Source of the DNA: Planctomycetales bacterium
GTDB lineage: Bacteria > Planctomycetota > Planctomycetia > Pirellulales > Pirellulaceae
Reading direction: 5' to 3'
Assembly: GCA_020426625.1 (NCBI GenBank)
Contig: JAGQPR010000003.1
Coordinates: forward strand, 1 to 60,710
Length of the DNA: 60,710 nt
Position 1 is the stretch's first letter. The number at the start of each line of letters is the position of its first letter. The translations under genes and the position numbers were made by a program. This document shows positions 33,401-38,532 of the stretch, in pieces. Under the pieces are notes generated by a model that worked only from the letters and a program-made list of their open reading frames with translations, did not search any database and was not told where the DNA came from.

Positions 33401-36400
33401 CGCTGCATTGTCCTCGATGACCGTGTTTGCGATGCGCACATCTGACTGATGAATTTCAATTGCATTGAATCCACCAAACGCGCCTCCTACACCGGTTACA
33501 CCACCGCCAAACGACACAATTGCGTTGTCCAAGGAACCAGACCCCGCTTGACTGAAGTAAAGACCACCCCAATCACCGGCTCTCGGTGTCGAATTTGCTC
33601 CGTCGCCATTGGTATCAAAAGTACTGCCAGCACCATAACGATCGTCCTGCCGACTGGTAAAGATCACCGGCATTCCGTCACGACCTTCCGCCACTAGCTG
33701 AGCGCTCACGCCTGCAACAATGCGCCCACTTTGCAGTTTGACGATCATGCCTGGATCAATTACTAGATTCGCGTCCAGACGTGCCCGATTCAGCGTTGCC
33801 GCCGTGTTCAGGACGCTCCCCCGCTGCGCAGCGCCGTCTACATACACCGTGCTGCTGCGGTCAAGTTCAGCGACCAGTTGGAATGGACCACCGTTATCAC
33901 TGCGATAGATCTTCCGCGCAACGAAGTCTCCACCAGCCGAAGGCAAGTTGGTCAAGCGAATGGCATTGGATCCAGTTCCCAAGGTGAAAGGCAGTGTGGG
34001 CGCACTGGCAACGCCTTCATTACCATTGGCATCTTCAAACGTCATGCGATAGCGATAGGTCTGACCTGCGACCAAGGTACCATTGGCTTGATTCGCGTTA
34101 CTGATATTGACCAGGGCAACTTCAACTGGCTTTGTTTCCAGAAGAGGACCACCTGGCGTACCGCGGACTGTTAACGTGTCGGCCACGACGTGTACAATAT
34201 CCGAATCGTCCCATCTGGCTGCCACAGTTTGGCTGGCAGTCGTTTGCCCAGCCGGTGTTTCTACGCGGACGAACAACCCATTGATGGAGTTGGTGTTTAC
34301 CGTATTACCGTGAATATCCGGTCCAACTCGCGTGTAATCCGGGGTAAAAATCACGTCGGACTGGTAGCGTGGGACGATGAAAGTCGTTTCCTCAAAGCTA
34401 TTGGGATTCGCCGACATCGCTGCGAAAGCACTGTTGGTGATCGTATTGTTGATCAGCGTGGGACGAGCGGTCACCATGTGCAATGGAGTGATAACCGTAT
34501 TCTGGCCATCCACCGGAACTTGGCCGCCGCCGTATCGCATGTTTGCGTAGCCAACGTAGTTGAGGAATCGCCCGCTCAGTTCAGCGTCAAATCTACCTTC
34601 AGCTCGGTCAAGTTCGTTGCGGAAGATGATTCCACCCCAGTCGCCAGCTTGGGGAACAGTATTCAGTGGATCCGTGTCGACGCCGAGATTCTGATCGGTG
34701 TAGCTAGTGAAGAAGACTTCTTGTTCGGGCGTTCCAAGAACTTGAAAGCTAGCTCGCGAACGGTCGCCTGAGCTGGTTGAGCTACCAATCCCGATCACGC
34801 TGCGTCCCATCTTGAACAGCACGCCCGCATCAACCATCACATTGACGCCACGCGGTACGTTCATCGTGGCACCATCGGACAGTGGCTGATTGCCCAAGCC
34901 GCCCGTACCAACTTCGAACGCGCGGTTGTCGGCTTGGGTAGCTACGATTCCGTCCGCGCCGCCATTAGCCACTAGCCGAACAATGTCGCCGGGTTGGGCC
35001 GCCGCGAAGGCCGCGTTGATCGTTTGGAATGGTGCCAAACGCGAGCCATTTCCGGCAGGCGTTCCCGTCAACTTGTCAACAAACAGGGTACGTCGCTGAG
35101 CAGTCTGTTCGCCATTGGGTGCAGCGGCATTGAACCAATAATTGAAGACGCCTCCCGCCTCGCCGTCCGCGTCACCGTCGACAGCTGAACCGTCTTCATC
35201 TACGATGCTGCTAGCTTCAAGCGGTCGAAATGTCGTTCTTAACTGGTAGGCGCCTTCGCTAACGCCACCCAATCCAGAGTCAGCGATTTCCGGGTTGTAA
35301 TCGGAATTACCACTGGCACTGACGCCGAGATAGTAGACTCCAGGCTGCAAATCCAGTCTGATGTACGAATCTTCGCTAAAGTAATCATCGTTGACAGCAA
35401 TGACCTCGCGCGATCCATCCGGGAGCTCACGATAAAGGCTCAACACGCTATCGAGCAAGCTGCTGTTTGGCAGTCGTTCGGCAACAACCTGGGCTGTAAA
35501 CTCGCCCGCGCTACCAGCGGCAACTTCGAAGCGGTACATGTCGATGTCGCGGCTATCCGGACGATGCAGATACTTGAGGCTCACCTCATCAGTGGCACCC
35601 GGAAAAATCGGCTCGACGTCCACGCCGTTTAGCAGAGATGGCTCTCCGCCCAGTGTATCGTTGCGGTAGAGTCCGCCCATGATCGAGCCAGGTGGCAATT
35701 CCGTCGCGTGTCCCAGACCAAGCAGGTGGCCGATTTCGTGCATGGCCACAGTGAACCAGCTAAGCTTGTTCGGATCATCACTGGCCCCGAACTCGTCATT
35801 CCATGACTCTGCCGCGTCCATGATAGCTGAAATTCCATTGGCAACACCAATGGTCCCACTGACACCATCGATGTTCGCCGTCGCGATCGTCCAGCCCTGG
35901 TTCTCCGTTTCGACAAAACTTATGCCCAGAATCGAACCATACAGTTCGAATACTTCTCTCGCACGTTGCTCTTGAGCTGGGCTAATCGAGTTGAAGGCTT
36001 GCTGACCCGTCGCATCCGTGGTTACCGGATCAACTTTATTGAAGTTGTAGAACTGGACGGTCAAATTCGTGTTCGAGTCTGGATTATCTCGCAACAAGTG
36101 ACCTTCCCCATTGGACGGATCGTCCACGACTTCGCGTGAGCCCGGATTATCTGGAGCTCCCGGGAAATCCAAAGGGAAGACCGAGGAATTTACGATTTGT
36201 TCGGATACCTGCAAACTGCTAATCGTGCTCAACACGCCCAAATCGGCAGCGCCTGCAACGTTGAATGTGGAGCCAGGATCGATCGGCTGCGGGATAATTG
36301 TCGGTGCAGCAGGTCGCACTTCGTTAGTGCCGACGCGCAGGCGAAATGAGGTATCGGACGTTGGATCAAGCTGGTCGATGTTGGTCGCGAAAGTCAGCCG

Positions 36401-38404
36401 AGCCATGTTGCGAGCGGCAAAGTACTCGACACGAATTGGTAGGAACAGTTGGTCATCTGTATTGGTTACCGTGCCGCGATCAGCGAACAACCGGTAGAAG
36501 CTGGGGTCAACTACCGTTGGATTAGGTGTCATCTGACCAGTAGCCACATCCGTTGCGTGCAGACGATCACCTTCACTGAAATAGACTTCAATCTGATCGC
36601 GCGCTTGAATTATCCGATTGGTACCTACCTCGCGTGATGTCGGCTGGGGCACGACAGCGATGATTTCGTTTCCAAGTTCCAAATCGAAAAGAATCGTGTC
36701 TCGATCGGTCCCTGCAACACGAGGCTTAAGCGCGTCACCCACTATGTTACGAACTGCCGTAATTCCCTCAGAAGGTATATCAACTCCGAATACTTCGACG
36801 CGGTAGAGATCGTCGGGCAGACTCTCTGCGAACCGCGTGATGACGATTCTTTCCGACTCACCAAAACCAGTCCAGCCAGGGGTGATAACGACTTCATCCC
36901 CGTCGGTAAAATCCCCGTCGAATCCAGAGCGAGTAATGCGAATTCCCGTCAGTGCCTCTGGGCCGAGTAGTTGGGCACCGTCAAATCGAAACACCAATTC
37001 GTTAGGGGCCGTTTCGATGCTATTGGTGCGATTGAAATTGAATATTTCATCTGCGTTGGGTCCGACCGAGAGCAGGCGCGGTGGAACAACCACAACTCCA
37101 ACTCCGGTGAAACCGCGTGTCTGGAAGGTCAAGTCATACAGCTGGGGATCCGCGTTGGCGGCTCCCTCGCCAATGACGCGGACAAAGTAGGTCCCCCCGG
37201 CAGGTAGGTCAAAGTCCAAAAGCTGTTCGGCTTCACCCAACCCGAACCCATTGACTTGTGCCAGTACGGTACCGTCGTTGGCAACCAATTCCATCGACAA
37301 GTCCAAATTGCGCAGCGTATCGACACCGACTGCTGTACCGCCCTGAGGTCCAACTTGATACTGCTGGCCGATTGGCTGCAGCGTCAAATTCAATTTCCCA
37401 GCTGACTCGACCGTGAATTGGTACCAATCGTCATCGTTGGCTCTGTCGATCGAGACATTGGTCAATGAACGCAGACCGTTGCCGAGCGATCCTAAGTCCG
37501 TGGCACCCGCCCGTGCGTCGTCATTCTCATTCGTATCGCCGTAAAGCTGTTGCGCTCCGAGGATATCGTCGTGCTGTGGCCCCAGAAACGCAACCGATGC
37601 GAACGGTTCCATGAGTTTGGTTTCGTCGACTGGGATAACGTGTCCCAAGCCTATGCCGTGCCCTGACTCATGCGCAATGACATTGAAGTTGCCGCGGTTC
37701 TCGCCGTTGGGGCCATCAGCCGAGTTGAAAAAGAAAACATCATTGGTGTCGATGATCATGTCACCGTCGAAGCCGCCATTCCCGCCGTTATTCGGAAAAT
37801 AATTGAAGGCCAAGACACCAAAATTACCGTCAATTGGGCGACCGCCTATGCGCACGTCACCGCGAACGCCTGTTACACCGCGGTTGTTGCCGCCCATCGA
37901 CGCACCATCGTCGTTGGCTTCATAGACGAAGGTCAGACCGGACAACTCGCTCCAACGATCGTAGGCTCGCTGGAAAATATTGAACCAGGGACGCTGCTCG
38001 ACCGGTCCAGTACCACCACCATAGATGTTATCCATGAAGGCAATTAAATTGGTCGTCGAATTATTTGCGCTATCCACCGTTCCATCTGGCACAATGCTCC
38101 ACGTCACAACTGCCGGATCACCTTGATTGGCGCTAGGGCCGCCTGTTGGATTCGACCAGCGCGATCCCTGCAGGTTGATAGCATCAGACTCTCCTGACGC
38201 CTCAGCGGTGCTGCCTCTTAGGTAACTATCGATGACAGAGTCGACGTACGCCTGCGGTGTGCCAGGAGCAAAGATCACTCCTGCGGAGTCGGCTGCCAGC
38301 AGTTCTCGTTTCTCGAGTGTTTCGAGTATCACGCGGCGCATGCGATTGCGTCGCAGCTGCAACGAAGAACGAGGCGTACAAGTAGCAAAGAGGGGGCTAG
38401 CCAT
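18455..38404 (-). CDS. Giant surface protein with two matrixin (M10) domains, TFEFD modules, cadherin-like repeats and dockerin
   Basis: A single uninterrupted frame of 6649 codons. The ATG at 38404 follows AGAAGGT at about eight bases. In order: basic N-terminus and LEPR-xLL-type motif LETLEKRELLA (28-38); an M10 domain with HESGHGIGLGH (245-255) and Met-turn KLMEP; a PPC-like domain (~315-430); a second M10 domain with HEIGHLLGLGH (889-899) and SIMGG; more PPC-like and beta-helix-like stretches with repeated GDWGG motifs (~1000-2200); a seven-copy TFEFD array (~2660-3520); further scattered TFEFD modules; ten cadherin/VCBS-like 'NDAP' repeats (~5360-6465); and a type I dockerin (~6471-6543) before a ~110-residue acidic tail. 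LEPR-xLL proteins are large planctomycete surface proteins; protease/adhesin function is inferred. Only C9 and one C-terminal cysteine were noticed. It is paralogous to the gene upstream. Confidence 0.95.
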   Translation of the reverse strand: MASPLFATCTPRSSLQLRRNRMRRVILETLEKRELLAADSAGVIFAPGTPQAYVDSVIDSYLRGSTAEASGESDAINLQGSRWSNPTGGPSANQGDPAVVTWSIVPDGTVDSANNSTTNLIAFMDNIYGGGTGPVEQRPWFNIFQRAYDRWSELSGLTFVYEANDDGASMGGNNRGVTGVRGDVRIGGRPIDGNFGVLAFNYFPNNGGNGGFDGDMIIDTNDVFFFNSADGPNGENRGNFNVIAHESGHGIGLGHVIPVDETKLMEPFASVAFLGPQHDDILGAQQLYGDTNENDDARAGATDLGSLGNGLRSLTNVSIDRANDDDWYQFTVESAGKLNLTLQPIGQQYQVGPQGGTAVGVDTLRNLDLSMELVANDGTVLAQVNGFGLGEAEQLLDFDLPAGGTYFVRVIGEGAANADPQLYDLTFQTRGFTGVGVVVVPPRLLSVGPNADEIFNFNRTNSIETAPNELVFRFDGAQLLGPEALTGIRITRSGFDGDFTDGDEVVITPGWTGFGESERIVITRFAESLPDDLYRVEVFGVDIPSEGITAVRNIVGDALKPRVAGTDRDTILFDLELGNEIIAVVPQPTSREVGTNRIIQARDQIEVYFSEGDRLHATDVATGQMTPNPTVVDPSFYRLFADRGTVTNTDDQLFLPIRVEYFAARNMARLTFATNIDQLDPTSDTSFRLRVGTNEVRPAAPTIIPQPIDPGSTFNVAGAADLGVLSTISSLQVSEQIVNSSVFPLDFPGAPDNPGSREVVDDPSNGEGHLLRDNPDSNTNLTVQFYNFNKVDPVTTDATGQQAFNSISPAQEQRAREVFELYGSILGISFVETENQGWTIATANIDGVSGTIGVANGISAIMDAAESWNDEFGASDDPNKLSWFTVAMHEIGHLLGLGHATELPPGSIMGGLYRNDTLGGEPSLLNGVDVEPIFPGATDEVSLKYLHRPDSRDIDMYRFEVAAGSAGEFTAQVVAERLPNSSLLDSVLSLYRELPDGSREVIAVNDDYFSEDSYIRLDLQPGVYYLGVSASGNSDYNPEIADSGLGGVSEGAYQLRTTFRPLEASSIVDEDGSAVDGDADGEAGGVFNYWFNAAAPNGEQTAQRRTLFVDKLTGTPAGNGSRLAPFQTINAAFAAAQPGDIVRLVANGGADGIVATQADNRAFEVGTGGLGNQPLSDGATMNVPRGVNVMVDAGVLFKMGRSVIGIGSSTSSGDRSRASFQVLGTPEQEVFFTSYTDQNLGVDTDPLNTVPQAGDWGGIIFRNELDRAEGRFDAELSGRFLNYVGYANMRYGGGQVPVDGQNTVITPLHMVTARPTLINNTITNSAFAAMSANPNSFEETTFIVPRYQSDVIFTPDYTRVGPDIHGNTVNTNSINGLFVRVETPAGQTTASQTVAARWDDSDIVHVVADTLTVRGTPGGPLLETKPVEVALVNISNANQANGTLVAGQTYRYRMTFEDANGNEGVASAPTLPFTLGTGSNAIRLTNLPSAGGDFVARKIYRSDNGGPFQLVAELDRSSTVYVDGAAQRGSVLNTAATLNRARLDANLVIDPGMIVKLQSGRIVAGVSAQLVAEGRDGMPVIFTSRQDDRYGAGSTFDTNGDGANSTPRAGDWGGLYFSQAGSGSLDNAIVSFGGGVTGVGGAFGGFNAIEIHQSDVRIANTVIEDNAAGTGGIATANRGGAGFNVDAAIFVRGAEPVLVDNVIRNNQGAAISIDAQSLSGNAIKDKGRVTGLAERRVAITENKGPLLSGNALGDNKVNALSIRGGTLITESVWDDSDIVHAVFDEIVVPDLFVFGGLRLQSSPDESLVVKFGPAAGLTSNGRPLDIDDRVGGSLQVVGSPGFPVVLTSIADDSVGSGFDPEGRAQVDTNGDGGSTLPNAGDWRSLRIDEFSNDRNVVITTEAEPAQSTGAGVNGTPGNAQNVGFLARGENASDDNLRLGFTVVGTINNIDDIDVYSFQGTAGTQVWFDIDRTNISLDAVLELVDSDGNIIAQSDNSLAESGGANSLFSDPAAIETSQVNAMQTTPYSPRNFGSGPASLTSTFADFYSTNPLDPGMRLVLPGATGSVNTYFIRVRSSNIDSRDASANPADLQDPAKLRDGKTEGQYQLQIRLRETDEFAGSSISFADIRYATSGIEILGGPSHSPLVGEAVELTTNNNTIANALDLGNLLNTDLAALSIAGDLNSTRDVDWYRFEVNGDSLQSDGLVQHLAAMIDVDYADGFGRANTSLWLYYDDQNGLGGGTNTGIRLVNFGTDSNIADDFGAPLNGSDADDLSRGSAGLLDAFIGSTALPSGTYFLAITSNELISNYIAQLYAADAGGNPLTRIEPINSVTRLIEDRFGGSVTTATGPVQVGFAGTASQVPYTLADIPLLITQRAGTAVDTSELITVSPITGVQTSLVSRFPYVEDAAIRGDGTLHGARSPQTGVINDANSGGILDIDVAGDGATAAVTTGSGIVTYELDRTVNPPAAAVALTPGTNAQRQGVGMEFRGLSYPQIGNTQFLYAAGSRGDGSTTWVSNAGNRDSRNYIYKLDPTSLAAVSAPQVDRVDPGFLQGAGTTIRERGYVDTSRDTAQNATYQTIIMDAASPTGAPSLLDGDRVTVRTPSGDVVLQWQASVLSGTLIANTSPQSQINSFPPVPTNLFQDGETFTLTAGANTRTFEIDTGRVLVNNYVTQANPPSYNTSTFSIVDLNGNRVTFEFDPDNNAAAPNERIVYDQANATRAQVTQAIIAAINNPTAANILDAAGNQSTLPWTVQAFLLPGTDRISLTGDYSVVLAPETGAAPNPLTITTIDNQSAPSAIFDGATFSITDQDGDRITFEFDVNGSVTPGNAPIVFQTAWTQQFFSQAINAAINNPPAAILNNLAGAWDVQSILPAGGNTLRLLGDSFVTYSTAVSPLLGTAEYAGTNSVNDSGRFAVNRYADPPGAAYDGAIFTIVDESGDTAVFEYDSEGTVGATNGVNHVPIDITSNTRATISQLTVAAINNPPSASVAPGGAAAWTARAFLSAATDEIRLIGDSAFVLDSQAPNPLQISRLTNTLPGLLPGQSYDGATFAITDLDGDAIRFEFDADGIVAVGNQPIAYNPATVTANVLTQAIVNAITAPSPAILTSLVGSWDVQASQTATDELELFGDALVVITASTATVVNPVSGTAEYKKSSTDTQRLATNLFGTLPASETYDGAVFTVANQTGTQMRFEFDTDGVVGTTGGVGHTPITISATDTRESLTGKIAAVIAGANWDVDASAVGVPNQVRLRNDQAFTLAPQQFEHTLTNTFAGNPTDYDGATFTITDRSGDTLTFEFDSNNSVSPGNVALVYNPVTVTKVGLTAAIAAIINNPPPAAVGALAGNWEGKAVLVPGTDRMQLTDVDTVVLALGAAVTNPLATQKIVSPLQVTRLTNVFPMPGVGQSYDGATFTITDGSGDTITFEFDSNSSITPGNQPISFTAADTRADLTLKIHNTINLPSPAVLAALAGNWDVQSVLQAGADSIQLFGDTNVSFAANTATVVNPLAGSPEYGTAEAPDTDNVLVPIEEFYINLDQFLFPPNPSTPGAMDELIAAINGAKMGITASSIGTRLILTGATAANFANITSITSNTSGAGADILLPFQFTDSANVLNNTLFNAILTIEPNALRMADGRIWLPNSSAFVQNQTDDRGDSPSKNAQLSAPVYGYLEGIGFAGNTMFAVSENGDLFRVGGTTFNPNSTNNNGDFIDTIYNTNTRQRVNFVGLTSGPRNVEGGAFTNILFGIDSSGILYAFDTQGRPAPIFEDGAWFVQTAATNPSGLSFANLDVNLWHTTANNRNNDDGHGVNVSFDGSRRTQQQGGNSLYFGFENPQDPQRQVGNWTGVNDPGANFPGYDPLIYDTYDFTGGAKGSIVSNTLDLSNYSAGDKPMLYFNYYLQTEDSNANNPTNNAFMKDALRVFIAGDDGDWQLVGTNNSDYDATRNVGQRDELDYPFEVDPLNAISRQVSELFDAGVNGAPDSWRQARVDLSRWAGNESVRIRFDFSTAGSFDVGGTGGVELVAIAGDKLRAGQTFQIDNTTFEFDLGLVLQIPSGGSLTAGQTFEVEGVTYTFATDNTGDNIQFDSTESGATIAARLLAKLQARGLSAAIDPLVPSRVAVLDAVNPFPVIDPTLPGSFVSDVPGVVPGREAVLISNAMTADEVRDAIRVSIARTFNVPGQENNISVVRFNQQSIFLYNHTIVDAGPLGSSVSLQGDEYGERISGTTTVVGRGAERGQNNRFEGVYIDDIIVGFAERGEMVTYQNNDTPTDETFVVNPHHEPAPGYDEIETGTYQIEIRRGATYGIGGNNFPSLGLAFSFDTNDRLAQQVSIVADSGAQIADGQTFQLSDGIDTVTYEYDDLSIVAGPNVGVAQGNIRIPFNSTDTPQQMAIRLRDAINSPQSRASLDLVAGLSDGTVTGSFNLGLPTGSEIVNIHGSVAADNQGSNNFGGTRQTTLAGTPQPGFVLHAVDTFRPTETGDSNRRRVQGQVVVHSNIVRNSSNVGIVIDAGARVNNGLIPLAGALPHPGSVRNLVQFNQQDLIPGPVVINNLLYANAMGGILFSGDTRSTTTPEAPTPFGRIVNNTVVGLNGLGIGINVTDNASPTLLNNIVSSFATGIAVDATSSTTVVGATTFQNNGNNGTVGTDAQTLGPAEPLFVNAAGQNYYPAAGSRVIDSSIDTQNDRQAMTTVRSPMGIAVSPILAPDADITGQLRVDDPVISNPNGTGGNPFKDRGAFDRSDFFGPLAVIQQPIDNDPDNLDVDRFNTFIRLASGTLDSFSILLVEPQGTGPDASTVTVNSVAITQNGRLLQPGIDYVFGYSPASRLLRLTPLSGIWRSDSVYEITLNNQAGIRISSASGQFLSDSQSFTVDVGGNTLTFEYDSDGNVATGSIPIPLDTTYSEYQMASLLVAALNQADPNIFAYLLGDGTLMVHGADAVTGLAAINVGAIADIAGNPLQANRISSLTQFTIVMPEVQLDYGDASGANSTTLQSDNGARHAILPVDAPSLALGQIVDGDPNGQPSAASRADDNESAFLGSTIPGLTIGNAGPGVFVAPVPSAALDGQQLIVQDVFGKSVTFEFDTDGTLSSTSVASIDISAATTAADVAAAIRDAANGALLRGELDEISAVAVGATVDLGGTRRHMFDNSAAPSLVRSVVGSFDLVLPSSGFADGQYIEILDGDNRTVRFELNDISGGVAPLVESPNVLVNVDLTTATPADIAVAFADAMNARVAANAFNVAPVTVNGTTISVLGDDEDGVTFGGLFNAQSAPVPVTVTSTGTGILDVWFDWNADGDFSDAGERVVANQLVQPGDNVIMVATPSTAAIGFTSSRFRVSATGNLLLGGLAIGGEVEDHVVEVVGGTPPSAADDTYTVLEDETLVVTGPGLLANDTIVGSLPLTVVDADSNTPGIQPTVAPANGTVTLLADGSFNYTPRLDFFGTDTFQYDVRTDRLQSAQSATVTITVEPVNDRPTAVDDTLTLLEDEGFVKSIDEFLANDSKGTPGAPSETNELGQTLDIISAVMINPVGLGGSITLANNELTFVAPADYNDTISGPVLIELTIRDSGPAGADAMPLESTSTLTIHLTAVNDIPLLEIPTQEVTVFEDNEAITGQEPTVFTGFATAYAVGPATATDEIANQVATLTVISNSNPGLFDLQPTITPSGDLVFSTAPERSGRSVVIMQLMDSGPGPETGNGDANATTLKTFTITVTEVNDAPSFDLPTTVTVNEDAGSVTLQRLATNIQRGPAGSEGNQLVSFTVVALEPSSFAVQPAMGVDGTLTFETAANANSLNADLRVTVQLTDNGASSPAPNANMSAIKTLTIDVAPVNDAPTADAFTIAGLEDNELVIQSGDVLVGDIPGPTPDEDGQTLRITQIGSSSSRGGTVTPVFGDASDPSKITSMTYRPPVNLSGIDFIQYVVTDNGSPQRSGTGTITVNLAAINDAPQFTRGADQVSAEDSGSVTVSNWVTGIMAGPASATDELANQTVSFEAVALNPGLFVVQPSIASDGTLSYTPALDANGTSLVTVRAIDDGSADAPNINASATQTFTITVSPVNDAPVFTPGGDVTVAEDSGAQSSPWATNIAAAAGLLNNPQTAVDESTQGFDFSLVVDRPELFTIAPAVDSAGNLTFTPQANAFGAAVVQVTLVDRGASTAPNVNRSTTQTFTITITPANDAPTAVDDSYTTNEDSVLTIPANGLLANDSDVDFPADSISAIAGNIVSDSGVNVTLNADGSVVYDAQSLASFQQLQDGQSVFDRFVYRIQDSSGTASQPATVTIRVDGINDAPVAVDDQFAVGAGRSLDLAVLANDTDVDSTIDNRTISVTSSPAFGSVQVSAVGVIRYTPDSGFRGNDTFRYTVRDSEGRVSNEAIVTISVNTAPVANGDNASTFKNTPVDIDVAANDTDSDGSIDRATVVIQQQPTNGTVQVVGNGLVRFTPNTDFTGQANFSYSISDNTGTASNVANVTVRVLNSRWQNPQANLDVNGDGSISPIDALILVNYLNGDREPFLPNSGIEPAPFLDPNGDEFITPSDVLLVINFLNAAAAGGGAEGELSTADWSAYAMMVTPQQVIETVGAQVVEEIQQELASIRASAIVDQTVDAGSGEPIDSQADGSQEDDEDDLIELLSCSQSGLETAASAESVDFYFSGIGPKRK
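18775..18994 (-). other. Type I dockerin domain of the downstream giant
   Basis: Two calcium-loop/helix repeats are visible: DVNGDGSISPIDALILVNYL and DPNGDEFITPSDVLLVINFL, separated by ~25 residues. Type I dockerins bind cohesins or, in planctomycetes, unknown cell-surface partners. No cohesin gene is in the window. Confidence 0.9.
19010..22330 (-). repeat. Ten tandem cadherin/VCBS-like modules in the downstream giant
   Basis: These are protein-level repeats of roughly 100-120 residues, each opening with an NDAP/VDD...EDxxL type segment and many containing LANDxD, as in VDDSYTTNEDSVLTIPANG. They are typical calcium-binding stalk domains. At DNA level the copies have diverged, so recombination should be limited. 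Confidence 0.85.
27850..30420 (-). repeat. Seven-copy TFEFD module array in the downstream giant
   Basis: Seven modules recur every 310-390 bases. Each has a core like YDGATFTITDxxGDxxTFEFD, then a GNxPI strand, a helical T..xLTxxIxxAINxP segment and a closing D.IxLxGD strand; copies 1-7 begin near 30365, 30005, 29620, 29270, 28880, 28570 and 28190. I do not recognise a named family for the module. Confidence 0.85.
35560..36060 (-). other. Second M10 (matrixin) domain of the downstream giant
   Basis: The zinc-binding motif HEIGHLLGLGH is complete (residues 889-899: H889, E890, H893, H899), followed by ATELPPGSIMGG with the Met-turn methionine. The preceding strand VETENQGWTIATANID is also family-like. 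It should be catalytically competent, and it is the domain collinear with the decayed one in the upstream paralogue. Confidence 0.85.
37400..38160 (-). other. First M10 (matrixin) domain of the downstream giant
   Basis: HESGHGIGLGH lies at residues 245-255 (nucleotides 37640-37672) with all three zinc ligands and the catalytic Glu, followed by VIPVDETKLMEPF containing the Met-turn. This domain has no counterpart at the same place in the upstream giant. Confidence 0.85.
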
Positions 38405-38532
38405 TCGACTTACCTTCTAGGAGCTTAATACAGGTTTCCAATGATTAGTTTCAGTATCTATGGCGAGACGGATGACTAGATTTACTTCTAGGTATCCGTC
38501 GATTGTCTTTCAGCGAATCTTCCAAAAACACT
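38405..38532 (-). promoter_or_regulatory. Intergenic spacer between the two giant genes
   Basis: A 128-base spacer follows the stop of the upstream giant. It contains one strong imperfect hairpin at 38467-38500 and the AGAAGGT ribosome site of the downstream giant. No obvious promoter was recognised, so co-transcription of the giants is possible. Confidence 0.5.
38467..38500. repeat. Stem-loop between the giant genes
   Basis: GACGGAT-ga-CTAGA-tttact-TCTAG-gt-ATCCGTC forms a 7-bp plus 5-bp stem with a 2x2 internal loop and a 6-base apex. No T run follows on the minus strand, so it fits a processing or stability element better than a terminator. Confidence 0.65.

Noticed and set aside
38405..38532. 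The two giants as one gene split by a frameshift
   Set aside because: Each has its own ribosome site, LEPR-xLL N-terminus and C-terminal dockerin, so they are two complete paralogues.
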